Source: Sphingobium sufflavum
GTDB taxonomy: Bacteria; Pseudomonadota; Alphaproteobacteria; Sphingomonadales; Sphingomonadaceae
Assembly (NCBI RefSeq): GCF_021403115.1
Contig: NZ_JAJSSH010000016.1
Coordinates: 27,443 to 91,442 of the forward strand
Direction: 5' to 3'
DNA length: 64,000 nt
Shown: positions 7,947 through 16,170 of the stretch, in pieces
Position numbering within the stretch: position 1 is the stretch's first letter
Layout of the letters: every line of letters starts with the position of its first letter
Made by a program: the position numbers and the translations under genes
Notes under the pieces: generated by a model
The model's database searches: none
What the model was told of the DNA's origin: nothing
What the model saw: only the letters and a program-made list of their open reading frames with translations

Positions 7947-9125
7947 GTGGCAGTGAACGCTGAAGGGGGCATCGCGGCGCAGGTCGGCCCCATCGGGGCT
8001 GGCCCGGCCAGTTTCGGTGCGGCCGGTGCAGGTCAGGCCGGTGCAGGTCAGGCCGGGCAGGGTGCAGCGCGGCAAAGTGGTTCTTCGAGAATCATCTCCC
8101 TCGAAATCGGTCGGGGACTGGCGGCTCTGGCCGTGGTCGTGTTTCACGCCAATTCCAGCGCCAGGCATTATGGCGGCCCCAGTTTCGAATGGCTGTCCGT
8201 TCTGGAGCATGGCGTCGATTTCTTCTTCGTTCTGTCCGGCTTCATCATCTACACCGCCTGTATTGCCGATTTTGGGCATGCCGACCGCATCTGGCTCTAT
8301 GCCAAGAAGCGGTTCGTCCGCCTGTTTCCCGTGCTGTGGCTGGTGGTGCTGGGCTATGCGGCGATCCGGTCGCAGGGGGCGGGGGCGCCCGACCCCAATC
8401 AACTGCTGCGATCCCTGCTGCCCTATCCCTCGCTGGAGCCGACCCTGCCGCTGGTGGTGTGGACGCTGCGCCATGAACTCATCTTCTACGCAGCCTTTCC
8501 GCTGGTCATCGCCTGGCCGCGTCTGGGCGGGATCGTCATGGCGGGCTGGGCGCTGGCCTGTCTGGGACAACTGGTCGCCAGCGTCGCGGGACAGCCGGTC
8601 ACGGGCGTCGCGTCGCTGTTCCTGTCCAGCTTCACGCTCGATTTCATGATGGGTATGCTGGCGGCCCGCTATTGCCATCGCGATACGTCGGGGCCGCAGA
8701 AGTTCCCGTTGCTGCTGGGCTGCGGGGTGCTGGCCATCGCGCTGATAACCACCCATGTCTTCGATCTCGACCGGTTGCAGTTCAGCGATTATGTCACGCC
8801 GGTCGCGACGGTGTGGACCCTGATCCTGGGGATGGCCTTCACGCTGGTCGTCTATGGGCTGGTCAAGGCAAGGGTCAGCAATCACGGGGAGGGGCGGGCG
8901 CTGCGTTTCCTGACCCTGCTGGGTTCCGCATCCTATGCCCTCTATCTGGTGCATACCCCGGCCAACGCCATCCTCCAGCGGATCGCCGTCCATCTGCCCG
9001 CCCCCGTGCTGGCGGTGGGAGGGGGGCATCTGTTCCTGATCCTGGGCGGGACGGCGGCGGGGATCGCGCTGCACCTCTGGCTGGAATTGCCGCTAACACG
9101 CTGGCTGCGCAAACATCTGCTGTAA
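7947..9125 (+). CDS. Acyltransferase 3 family protein with Ala/Gly/Gln-rich N-terminus
   Basis: The 392-residue protein has an unusual N-terminal tail of about 45 residues (GAGQAGAGQAGQGAARQSG) encoded partly by two exact copies of a 15-bp unit (8026-8055). The acyltransferase 3 membrane domain follows, with ISLEIGRGLAALAVVVFHAN (R and H of the family), FFFVLSGFIIYTA, KKRFVRLFPVLW and a C-terminal SYALYLVHTPAN. It should O-acylate a sugar at the inner membrane, most likely in the EPS. The GTG at 7947 is used; a second GTG lies at 7953. The low-complexity tail could vary in length between strains through slippage. It follows the accessory gene closely and precedes an AAA ATPase. Confidence 0.87.
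   Translation: MAVNAEGGIAAQVGPIGAGPASFGAAGAGQAGAGQAGQGAARQSGSSRIISLEIGRGLAALAVVVFHANSSARHYGGPSFEWLSVLEHGVDFFFVLSGFIIYTACIADFGHADRIWLYAKKRFVRLFPVLWLVVLGYAAIRSQGAGAPDPNQLLRSLLPYPSLEPTLPLVVWTLRHELIFYAAFPLVIAWPRLGGIVMAGWALACLGQLVASVAGQPVTGVASLFLSSFTLDFMMGMLAARYCHRDTSGPQKFPLLLGCGVLAIALITTHVFDLDRLQFSDYVTPVATVWTLILGMAFTLVVYGLVKARVSNHGEGRALRFLTLLGSASYALYLVHTPANAILQRIAVHLPAPVLAVGGGHLFLILGGTAAGIALHLWLELPLTRWLRKHLL
8026..8055 (+). repeat. Two tandem copies of a 15-bp unit
   Basis: gtgcaggtcaggccg occurs twice in exact tandem, keeping frame inside the acyltransferase N-terminus and encoding GAGQA repeats. Partial copies flank it. Confidence 0.85.
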
Positions 9126-9251
9126 CGCCGTGCCGAATAGTCGCCCGCAAAGCTTCGGATACTTCTGTCGGCGGCAAGTTTTTGAGAAATGTTTCACTAT
9201 ATGCGCCTATACGGGCGTCGTTGGCGGACGAGTCATTGGAAAGGTCTTGTG

Positions 9252-10625
9252 GTGAATTGGTTCAGGAATCTGGTGTCCGTCAAAAAACGGCACAGCGATG
9301 CGGACGGCGATACCTCCACCGACCTGCGTTTTCGCAAGACGCCGCGCGCCGCCGTCGAGCCTAGCGGTCCGTTGCCGCGCTTCCAGGGATCGGGCGCGGA
9401 CCAGACCCATGGCGTCCATGGCTCGCCGCTCCAGCGGATGCGGATGCGGATGCGGCAGGCGTTCACCCCGTCGCAGCCGGTCTTCAACCCCAGCATGTTC
9501 GCCGGCCGCAACGAGGTGCTCACCGCCCTGATCCGCGCGATCGAGGATCAGCGCCTGCACGTCGTTACCTATGGTGAGCGCGGCATCGGCAAGACGTCGC
9601 TGATGCACATATTGTCGCGGCTGGCGCGGGAAGCGCGCTATGTCGTGCGCTATGCCTCGTGCGGCGAGGAGACAGAGTTCAGCGACATGTTCCGCGCCAT
9701 CGTGCGCGACATTCCGCTGCTCTATCACGCTGATTTCGCGCCGACGTCGGACGCCAGCGAGGAAGGCCGCTCGCTCGCCGACCTGTTGCCGGAGGGGACG
9801 TTCAACGTGCCCCAGTTGACCGATGTGCTGGCCAAGATTTCCGGCACGCACGTCCTGCTGATCCTCGACGAGTTCGACCGCGCCCATTCGCCCGCCTTCC
9901 GCCGTTCCATCGCTGAACTCATCAAGAATCTGTCGGACCGTTCCGCGCGCGTCCAGCTGGTGATCGCGGGCGTCGCGGGGAACCTGACCGAACTGATCGA
10001 ACATATCCCGTCGATCCGGCGCAATATCATGGGGCTGCAAGTGCCCAACATGACGCAGGGCGAAATCGAACAGCTCGTCCATAATGCCGAAACCGTCTGC
10101 GGCATGAAGTTCACGGACGAGGAAATCGGTTTTATCAACCTGGTGTCCTATGGTTCGCCCTATATCGCCAACCTGATCGGCCAGCATGCGGGCCTGAACG
10201 CCATCGACCGCGGTGACACGGTCGTGGCGGTCAAGGACATCATTCTGGCGGTGCATCAGGCGGTGGAGGAAATCCGCCACCGCGTGACCGCCAAGAGCGT
10301 GCATTTCGTGACGGAGGCGGAGACGTTCGTGCCAAGCGACACGCTGGGCCTGCTCGCCCGTTCCGCCCTCTACAATGGCGGCCGGCTGGACATTGCGCGG
10401 CTGGAGGGATTGCTGCGCGACCTTGGCGGGTCGGAGGCTTTCCTGCGTAACCTATCGGAAAAAACCGGGCTGGTGGGGCCGATTCCGTACGATCCGGCCG
10501 GTGCCTATTCCTTCAACGAGGAGGGCGTTCCCGTCTATCTGTGGATGCGCCAGATGGCGCGTTGGCTGGATAGCGCCAGCCCGAATCTCCAGAGTCTGCA
10601 ACGCTCGATCAGCCAGTGTGATTGA
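9252..10625 (+). CDS. AAA+ ATPase (Orc1/Cdc6-STAND-like) in EPS locus
   Basis: The product has about 457 residues from the GTG at 9252, which has GGAAAGG 7 nt upstream; an earlier ATG at 9189 is possible but has no ribosome site. A basic, disordered N-terminus (about 80 residues, with RMRMRMRQ) precedes an ATPase domain. Walker A is GERGIGKTS near residue 108, Walker B is VLLILDEFD near 201, and a winged-helix-like C-terminus follows. No membrane segment is seen. ATPases of this shape in sphingomonad EPS/exosortase loci have no settled role; ExeA-like partners occur in PEP-CTERM loci of other bacteria. It sits third after the accessory and acyltransferase genes on the same strand. Confidence 0.8.
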   Translation: MNWFRNLVSVKKRHSDADGDTSTDLRFRKTPRAAVEPSGPLPRFQGSGADQTHGVHGSPLQRMRMRMRQAFTPSQPVFNPSMFAGRNEVLTALIRAIEDQRLHVVTYGERGIGKTSLMHILSRLAREARYVVRYASCGEETEFSDMFRAIVRDIPLLYHADFAPTSDASEEGRSLADLLPEGTFNVPQLTDVLAKISGTHVLLILDEFDRAHSPAFRRSIAELIKNLSDRSARVQLVIAGVAGNLTELIEHIPSIRRNIMGLQVPNMTQGEIEQLVHNAETVCGMKFTDEEIGFINLVSYGSPYIANLIGQHAGLNAIDRGDTVVAVKDIILAVHQAVEEIRHRVTAKSVHFVTEAETFVPSDTLGLLARSALYNGGRLDIARLEGLLRDLGGSEAFLRNLSEKTGLVGPIPYDPAGAYSFNEEGVPVYLWMRQMARWLDSASPNLQSLQRSISQCD

Positions 10626-10840
10626 TTCGCATCCGCGACAGCGGCGGGGGATGCTGCATCGCGTCAAGGTTTCGGTTTGTCCCAAAATAGGATGGTTTCA
10701 TCGACGGTGGTGAAGAGATGCCCGTTGTTGTTGAGCCGTAATTTAGCGTTTCCGGGGGTCTGGAAGGGTTACGGCGAAGTGAACATGGTGGGTTATCAAA
10801 AGATTTAGTTGTTGCGCCGCGACACGAATCCACTGTAAAG

Positions 10841-10860
10841 AAACCCTCGTACGAAGGTTT
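10841..10860. promoter_or_regulatory. Near-palindrome upstream of PEPxxWA-CTERM gene
   Basis: The 20-bp sequence aaaccctcgtacgaaggttt is a dyad around TCGTACGA with one mismatched position on each arm. It ends 42 bp before the ATG at 10903. Position and symmetry suit an operator; the binding protein is unknown. Confidence 0.4.
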
Positions 10861-10902
10861 TCAGGTGCGCTCTTCTCGGCGCGATCGAAAAGGGGTTTGG
10901 TT

Positions 10903-11406
10903 ATGACTTTTAAGTCTAAGCTCAGTGGTTTGGCACTGGTAGCTGCCGCTGCAGTCGCGCCGCAGGTGGCGAGCGCCGCTACCGTTGTGAATTTCTCGGC
11001 CACGCCGGGCGCCGGTGGCGCGACCGTCAGCTTCACCAACACGTTCACGTTTAGCGTGCCGTCCGCCGGTTATGTGTCGCTGACCCTGTCGTCGACCGAC
11101 ACGGGCAACCTCACCAACGTCAACTTCAACTCCACCTATGTGAAGCTGAATGGCGTGACGGTTCCGATCCTGTCGCGCGGCGTCAACGAACTCCGCCAGA
11201 TCCTGCTGCTGCCCGTTTCGGCCGGCACGCAGACCCTGCTGGTTCGCGGTTCCTCGCAGCTGAACGGCGTCTACAACGGCACCTTCTCCTTCTCGGTTCC
11301 GGAAGCTCAGACCTGGGCCATGCTGATCGTCGGCTTCATGGGCGTTGGCGCCGTGATGCGCCGCCGCAAGGCTGCCCCCCAGAATGTTCAGGTCAGCTAC
11401 GCCTGA
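10903..11406 (+). CDS. PEPxxWA-CTERM sorting-domain protein
   Basis: The 167-residue secreted protein begins with a signal peptide (MTFKSKLSGLALVAAAAVAPQVASA). A compact, Thr/Ser/Asn-rich beta domain follows (VVNFSATPGAGGATVSF...). It ends with a clear sorting tag at about residues 133-155: PEAQTWA, a hydrophobic stretch (MLIVGFMGVGAVM) and RRRK. The family is expected to be exported by Sec, held by its C-terminal anchor and cleaved by the exosortase. The ATG at 10903 has AGGGG upstream. A near-palindrome sits in the leader and a strong terminator follows, so it is a stand-alone, probably highly expressed gene. The body function is unknown; a matrix or surface protein is likely. Confidence 0.9.
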   Translation: MTFKSKLSGLALVAAAAVAPQVASAATVVNFSATPGAGGATVSFTNTFTFSVPSAGYVSLTLSSTDTGNLTNVNFNSTYVKLNGVTVPILSRGVNELRQILLLPVSAGTQTLLVRGSSQLNGVYNGTFSFSVPEAQTWAMLIVGFMGVGAVMRRRKAAPQNVQVSYA

Positions 11407-11435
11407 TTATCGATTTTTAAGTATCGAGTTATAAG

Positions 11436-11467
11436 AACGGCCGTCTGGTAAGGACGGCCGTTTTTTT
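11436..11467 (+). terminator. Rho-independent terminator
   Basis: A 10-bp stem (aacggccgtc at 11436-11445 with 11453-11462, 7-nt loop) runs into seven Ts. It lies 30 bp after the stop of the PEPxxWA-CTERM gene. Confidence 0.93.
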
Positions 11468-11567
11468 GTCTGTCGGGAATGTCTCCCATGACTATAGGCT
11501 CCGATGTGGGCATGGAATGGTGCCGGGCCGTCCGGGCCGGTTCATCGGACACTTGATTTGAGGGAAG

Positions 11568-12446
11568 ATGATGGCGACCGTGAAGCTTTCGGTGGTTATC
11601 CCACATTATAATGATCTCGCCGCGCTGGACATCTGTCTGAAGGCGCTGGCGGTGCAGACCCTTCCGGCGGATCAGTTCGAAATCATCGTCTCCGACAACA
11701 ACAGCGCCGTGGGACCGGACGCGGTCGCCGCCGCAATCGCGGGGCGCGCGCGCATGGTGGTGCAGATGGTGCCGGGTGCGGGGCCTGCCCGCAACGCGGG
11801 GGTCGAGGCGTCGACCGGTGAGATACTGGCCTTCATCGATTCCGATTGCGTGGCGGAACCGCAATGGCTGGAGGAGGGGCTGGCGGGCCTGTCCGACTAT
11901 GATTTCGTGGGCGGCAAGGTGAATGTCCTTGTCGAGCCGGGCCGGGTGCTGACCGGATCGGAAGCGTTCGAGGCGGTCTTCGCCTTCGACAATGAAAGCT
12001 ACGTCAAGCGCAAGGGCTTCACCGGGTCGGGCAACCTGTTCTGTCCACGCGCCATCTTCGACAAGGTTGGCGGTTTCGCGGCGGGCGTGTCGGAGGATAT
12101 GGACTGGTCGCATCGCGCCAGCGCGCTGGGCTATCGGCTGGGCTATCGGGCGGATGCGGCCATCGGCCATCCCGCACGGGGAAGCTGGAGCGCGCTGGTG
12201 CGAAAGTGGCGGCGGCTCAACCGTGAAACCTATGGCCTGTTGCGCCAGCGTCCTCTGGGCCGTCTGCGATGGATCGGCCGCACCTGGCTGTTGCCGGTGT
12301 CGGTGATCGTCCACCTGCCGAAGATCTGGAAAAGCCCCGCGCTCTCCACCCTGTCGGAACGGGTCGCGGCGTCGGTCTGCCTCGTCAAGATCCGATTCTG
12401 GCGACTGCTGGACGCCCATCAACTGGCGCTGGGCCTGAGCAAGTGA
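11568..12446 (+). CDS. Family 2 glycosyltransferase
   Basis: The 292-residue GT-A fold enzyme opens with LSVVIPHYNDLAALDICLKAL. It has the nucleotide-sugar and metal-binding pair DNNS near residue 45 and FIDSDC near residue 93 (DxD-type), then the acceptor-side segment SEDMDWSHRASALGYRLGY with the ED catalytic-base motif. It should add one sugar to the lipid-linked EPS repeat unit on the cytoplasmic face; donor and linkage cannot be read. A second ATG at 11571 has the better spacing from AGGGA and may be the real start. It overlaps the next glycosyltransferase gene by GTGA, so the two are translationally coupled. Confidence 0.88.
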   Translation: MMATVKLSVVIPHYNDLAALDICLKALAVQTLPADQFEIIVSDNNSAVGPDAVAAAIAGRARMVVQMVPGAGPARNAGVEASTGEILAFIDSDCVAEPQWLEEGLAGLSDYDFVGGKVNVLVEPGRVLTGSEAFEAVFAFDNESYVKRKGFTGSGNLFCPRAIFDKVGGFAAGVSEDMDWSHRASALGYRLGYRADAAIGHPARGSWSALVRKWRRLNRETYGLLRQRPLGRLRWIGRTWLLPVSVIVHLPKIWKSPALSTLSERVAASVCLVKIRFWRLLDAHQLALGLSK

Positions 12447-13384
12447 CGGCAGGACCGCAGGGCCATGTGTCCATATGCATCGTGGCCTATAATAATTGCG
12501 ACGACATTCTGGACTGTTGCCGGGCCTTGTCGGCGCAGACCTATAACCATGCCGACATCGTCATATGCGAAAATGGCGGGGCGGCGAGTTTCGAGCGGCT
12601 GAAGGCGGCGGTGGCGACCTTGCCGGACTCGCCGCTGCCGATCACCGTCCTGCTGGCCCCCGGCAACATCGGCTATGCGGGCGGCGTGAACCTGTGCATC
12701 GCGGCGCGGCCGCAGTCGGACTATTGGTGGGTGCTCAATCCCGACACGGCGCCCCGTGCGGAGGCGCTGGGCGCGATGGTCGAGCGGCTTGGCCGGGGCG
12801 ATGTGGAGGCGGTGGGCAGTGTCCTGCTGCTGGCCGATGACCGGGTGCAGAGCCTGGGCGGCCGCTGGCGTCCCTGGCTGGCCCGGTGCGAGTCGATCGG
12901 CTTTGGCTCCGCCTGGCCCAGCGCCCATGATTTCGCGCATGTCGAGGCGCAGGTGAATTTCATCAGTGGGGCCTCCATGCTGGCCACCCGCCGGTTCGTG
13001 GAACAGGCCGGACTGATGCGGGAGGATTATTTCCTCTATTGCGAGGAAGTCGAATGGGCCTTGCGCGCGCAGAAGCGGGGCCTGAAACTGGGCGTCGCGC
13101 CCGGCTCCATCGTGGTGCATGGGCAGGGGGGCACGACCGGATCGGGCGCGCCGGTGAAGGTGCGGCCCAAGCTGCCCATCTACCTCGACGAACGCAACAA
13201 GATGAACATGGTGCATGACACCGCCCCATGGCAGCTGCTGGTGGCGGGGCCTGCGGCGCTGGGGTTGTTGACGATGCGCTATCTGGCGCGGGGAGCGTGG
13301 CGGCAGTGGCTCTATGCTCTGGACGGCTGGGTGGCGGGTATCTGTAACCGGCGCGGGCAGCCCGGCTGGCTGGGCCGGAAATAG
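12443..13384 (+). CDS. Family 2 glycosyltransferase (rhamnosyltransferase-like)
   Basis: The 313-residue enzyme has SICIVAYNNCDDILDCCRAL, then NIGYAGGVN and WVLNPDTAP, the pattern of WcaE/RfbF-type GT2 enzymes often annotated as rhamnosyltransferases. The acceptor-side segment is FLYCEEVEWALRAQKRG. A C-terminal hydrophobic part suggests membrane association. The GTG start at 12443 overlaps the TGA of the previous glycosyltransferase gene, which fixes the start and shows coupling. It probably adds the sugar next to that of its neighbour in the EPS repeat. No dTDP-rhamnose synthesis genes are in the window, so rhamnose specificity is unproven. Confidence 0.87.
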   Translation: MTAGPQGHVSICIVAYNNCDDILDCCRALSAQTYNHADIVICENGGAASFERLKAAVATLPDSPLPITVLLAPGNIGYAGGVNLCIAARPQSDYWWVLNPDTAPRAEALGAMVERLGRGDVEAVGSVLLLADDRVQSLGGRWRPWLARCESIGFGSAWPSAHDFAHVEAQVNFISGASMLATRRFVEQAGLMREDYFLYCEEVEWALRAQKRGLKLGVAPGSIVVHGQGGTTGSGAPVKVRPKLPIYLDERNKMNMVHDTAPWQLLVAGPAALGLLTMRYLARGAWRQWLYALDGWVAGICNRRGQPGWLGRK

Positions 13385-13588
13385 GCGCTCAGGCCGGGGC
13401 TGGCGGGGGGCGGGTTTTGGGGCCTGTGCCCGTTCGCATCTGCGGTATGGGGCATCGACCGAAAGGCGATGATGAGCCGATGAGGCGGGGAGCCAGTGGT
13501 TTCCCCCATGGGTGGATGTGCGGGGACTAGCCGGTCTGCCTGTGGTTAGAGGCTTTTGCCATTAACGGGACTTGCCGACCAGCGAGTG

Positions 13589-14230
13589 TTACTTACCGCC
13601 TTCTCTGGCCCATATTTCAAGGGCCGCCACGGTGGGATGAAGCAGCAGGTCGGGATTGCGCAGCCATAGGGCGCGCAGGTCCGCCGCGTCCCGTTCCCAC
13701 CAGCGGCTGGCCTCGATGGCGTGGATCATGGCGGGGTCGAAGCGGTCGCGGATCTTGCGCGCCGGATTGCCCGCGACGATGGTGTAGGGCGCGACATCAT
13801 GGGTCACGATGGCCCCGGCGCCCACCACCGCGCCCCGGCCGATGGCCTTGCAGCCGGGCAGCAGCACCGCATAGCTGCCGATCCAGACGTCATCCTCGAT
13901 CACCAGCGGCGTGTCCCAGTGAATATCCTGGTCGACGACGCCAAAGGCGCGCTCATACAGGGCGGGATGGGTGGTCAGCGCGTCCATCGGATGGTTGATC
14001 GGCGCGGACCGGACGGTGTTGGCGATGGAGCAATAGCGCCCCACCCGCAGCGGGCCGGGCATGCGCCATTGGTCGAAACAGCCATAGCTGTAATAGCCGA
14101 CATCAATGCGGAAGTGATCGCGGAAATAGGCGCGCAGCCGGTCATTGCGATACTGGGTCCGGCTCCACCATTTGATGCGGAGCTTTTCGATGAGGGATGC
14201 CAGCATCGGGGGACAGGCTCCTGTTTTCAT
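13589..14230 (-). CDS. CatB-type hexapeptide-repeat O-acetyltransferase
   Basis: The 213-residue protein has left-handed beta-helix hexapeptide repeats (IEDDVWIGSYAVLLPGCKAIGRGAVVGAGAIVTHDV). VGRYCSIANTVRSAPINHP is typical of xenobiotic/CatB-like acetyltransferases, with the likely catalytic His in the NHP segment. The family transfers acetyl from acetyl-CoA to hydroxyls of sugars or antibiotics; in this EPS locus a sugar acceptor is the better guess. Being soluble and cytoplasmic, it would act before flipping, unlike the membrane acyltransferases nearby. The ATG at codon 9 is an alternative start. It is on the opposite strand to the preceding glycosyltransferase genes and appears to be monocistronic. 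Confidence 0.85.
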   Translation of the reverse strand: MKTGACPPMLASLIEKLRIKWWSRTQYRNDRLRAYFRDHFRIDVGYYSYGCFDQWRMPGPLRVGRYCSIANTVRSAPINHPMDALTTHPALYERAFGVVDQDIHWDTPLVIEDDVWIGSYAVLLPGCKAIGRGAVVGAGAIVTHDVAPYTIVAGNPARKIRDRFDPAMIHAIEASRWWERDAADLRALWLRNPDLLLHPTVAALEIWAREGGK

Positions 14231-14553
14231 GACATCGGGTTGAACGAGCCGTCATTGCGAGGGCGATGGTGGACCCGCAACGCTGCCATGGATGGCTTCG
14301 TTACACTCGCCATGACGATGTTGTTACTGTCATACTTCGGCGGGGCGATAGTCAATGCTGGATGATCGACGGGGGACGGAAGCAAAGAGAGCGCGGGTTC
14401 GGATGAGCGTCGTCCAGCGGGGGGAAGACGCCCCCGCGATGCTATCGGGTGGTGGCGATTCCGTCTTCGATCCCAATGCCTGTTGCGTACCGCGGCCTTG
14501 CGCCAGCCATTCGACCGCTCCCGTTGAGGGGAACGACGCGGCCCCGCCTGCGC
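14231..14553. other. Intergenic stretch after epsI
   Basis: No gene is supported. The stretch holds repeat copy B and the 3' region of the minus-strand export/exosortase operon. It separates that operon from the upstream region of the acetyltransferase gene at 13589-14230. Confidence 0.5.
14251..14318. repeat. Dispersed REP/MITE-like repeat, copy B (partial)
   Basis: gtcattgcgagggc at the left and ggcttcgttacactcgcc followed by atgacg at the right match the inner inverted core of the family. The outer TAGAGCGTGATGA ends are not recognisable here. Confidence 0.6.
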
Positions 14554-15252
14554 TCAGGCCGCGTCGATCAGTCGGGCGCGATCCGTGCCGATCAGGGCCA
14601 TGCGATCCGCCGGTTTCATGGACAGCACCATGTCGATCAGAAATTGCGACAGGGTGGCATAATCCGGCTGCTTGTCCTGCCGCAGGATCGAGGCGCGGAT
14701 CAGCGCGCCGTCGCACACCAGCCCCTTGAGCGAGGCGCGCAGACGGTCGGTCCGCTGTTCGCCGGCGGTCTGGGGCAGATATTCGCCCAGGCGCGTCCAA
14801 TAGACGATGTCCTCTATCCGGTCGCCGCCGCCCGCGGTCAGTTCGACGCCCGGGATGGGCCGGGCGGCCGGAAGCGGGATGTTGGTGAAGGCACGGGCCG
14901 AGATGTTGAGGCCGATGGCCGGATAGCAGCTTTCGGGCCGATGGAGCTGGAGCACGTCGCTCTGCGCCGCGCCATAGGCGATCAGCAGCATGATCGCGCC
15001 GCGACCGCTGCTGTGCTGGTAGGTGCGCGTGACGATGTCGCTGTAGAGGCGGCTGGCGAGGCTGCCCTCGCTGGTGGGGACGATGATGTCGCCGCCATCC
15101 TCCGCCGACCATTGGGCGAAGCTTTTGGGCACGATGTCTCCCAGCTTCTTGCTACCCAGCAGGGAGACATGGGTGCGCGGGCGCAGCGCCTCCGCCGAGC
15201 CGAGCGCGGCGATGCAGGCACCGCCGAACAGGAGGCCGCGTCGGTCGATCAT
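14554..15252 (-). CDS. epsI: EpsI-type exosortase-associated protein
   Basis: The 232-residue protein begins MIDRRGLLFGGACIAALGSAEAL, a signal or anchor with twin-arginine-like residues. The body has LGDIVPKSFAQW and the family block LQLHRPESCYPAIGLNI, whose Cys is usually conserved in EpsI proteins. EpsI (formerly DUF3485) is coupled to exosortases, either fused to their C-terminus or encoded next to them, and supports EPS/protein sorting by an unknown mechanism. The ATG overlaps the exosortase stop codon as ATGA (15249-15252), which proves the start and indicates coupling. It is the last gene of the six-gene operon that begins with the outer-membrane barrel gene. Confidence 0.9.
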   Translation of the reverse strand: MIDRRGLLFGGACIAALGSAEALRPRTHVSLLGSKKLGDIVPKSFAQWSAEDGGDIIVPTSEGSLASRLYSDIVTRTYQHSSGRGAIMLLIAYGAAQSDVLQLHRPESCYPAIGLNISARAFTNIPLPAARPIPGVELTAGGGDRIEDIVYWTRLGEYLPQTAGEQRTDRLRASLKGLVCDGALIRASILRQDKQPDYATLSQFLIDMVLSMKPADRMALIGTDRARLIDAA

Positions 15253-16160
15253 GCCGGTTGCTCCGCCGTGGGATGAGACACGGCCTGTTTCGTGCGGTTG
15301 AGCACCCAGTCCAGCAGGAACATGAGGAGCAGGCCGACGACGAAGATCATGATGCCGGTGGTCGAATGCAGGAAGCCCTGCGCCACCGAATCGCCGAAAT
15401 AATAGGTGATGAGGATCAGGATCATGACGCGGATGATGTTGGTGACGATCGCGATGGGCAGCACGGCCAGCGCCAGCACGATGATCCGCCGCCAATGGGG
15501 ATGCACCCGGTCGTTCACATGGATGATGTAGATGTAGAAGAGGGTGATCGCGGTCAGGCCCATGATGGAATGCATCCCGGAGCAGGCATCCTCGACCAGA
15601 AGCTGATATTGGGCGATGAAGATCGCGACGCCCTGCCGCACGATGGGATAGCCGAACAGGGTCAGCAGGCCGGTGCTGGTGAAGGACACGAACTCCCGCA
15701 GCGGTGCGGTGATCTGGTCGATGATCCAGCCGGGGGGCGGGATGAGGAAGCCGAGATAGATCAGCGGCCAGATCGCGATCTTCAAACCCGACCAGCCGAC
15801 GAGATTATAGATCAGGATGATCGTGGCGAAATAGAGTCCCGCCGTCTCGATGCTGATGAAGTCGAACGCCCGCCCGAAAATATAGAGGGGCAGCGCCACC
15901 ACCAGCCCGGCGACGATCACCAGCGTGCGGGGAGGCAACTGGTGCGCGCGCATCTGCGGGAATTTCCGGCTCAGCAACCACAGGCCGGTCGCGAGGACCA
16001 GCGGGCCATGGTTGCCGGACTCCAGTTGCCAGGCCGACTGGGCCAGCGCGATGATCGTCGGAATGGCGAGGATCGCCAGACCGAGCAACGATGGCCAGTG
16101 TTGGACAAGGACAGGGGCCGTGGGGAGCCATTTGCCCGGCGCAGCTGCGTTGGCGTCCAT
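15249..16160 (-). CDS. xrtV: Exosortase, probably XrtV type
   Basis: The 303-residue membrane protein has about eight hydrophobic segments. The exosortase catalytic set is visible: Cys193 in VEDACSGMHS, Arg244 in NIIRVMIL and His265 in FLHSTTG. Exosortases are membrane cysteine transpeptidases/proteases that process PEP-CTERM-type tags on the outer face of the inner membrane. Two proteins with PEPxxWA tags in this window (2220, 10903), the linked EpsI and the small accessory protein point to the sphingomonad XrtV subtype; the subtype call is from context and memory. It lies between the kinase-like gene (10 bp upstream) and epsI (overlapping), so it is co-expressed with EPS export. Confidence 0.92.
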   Translation of the reverse strand: MDANAAAPGKWLPTAPVLVQHWPSLLGLAILAIPTIIALAQSAWQLESGNHGPLVLATGLWLLSRKFPQMRAHQLPPRTLVIVAGLVVALPLYIFGRAFDFISIETAGLYFATIILIYNLVGWSGLKIAIWPLIYLGFLIPPPGWIIDQITAPLREFVSFTSTGLLTLFGYPIVRQGVAIFIAQYQLLVEDACSGMHSIMGLTAITLFYIYIIHVNDRVHPHWRRIIVLALAVLPIAIVTNIIRVMILILITYYFGDSVAQGFLHSTTGIMIFVVGLLLMFLLDWVLNRTKQAVSHPTAEQPA

Positions 16161-16170
16161 GAGGTTCCGG

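Noticed and set aside
7761..9074. 437-codon minus-strand open frame opposite the acyltransferase gene
   Set aside because: The translation is Gln/Arg/Asp-rich without domains; the plus strand carries a clear acyltransferase 3 protein.
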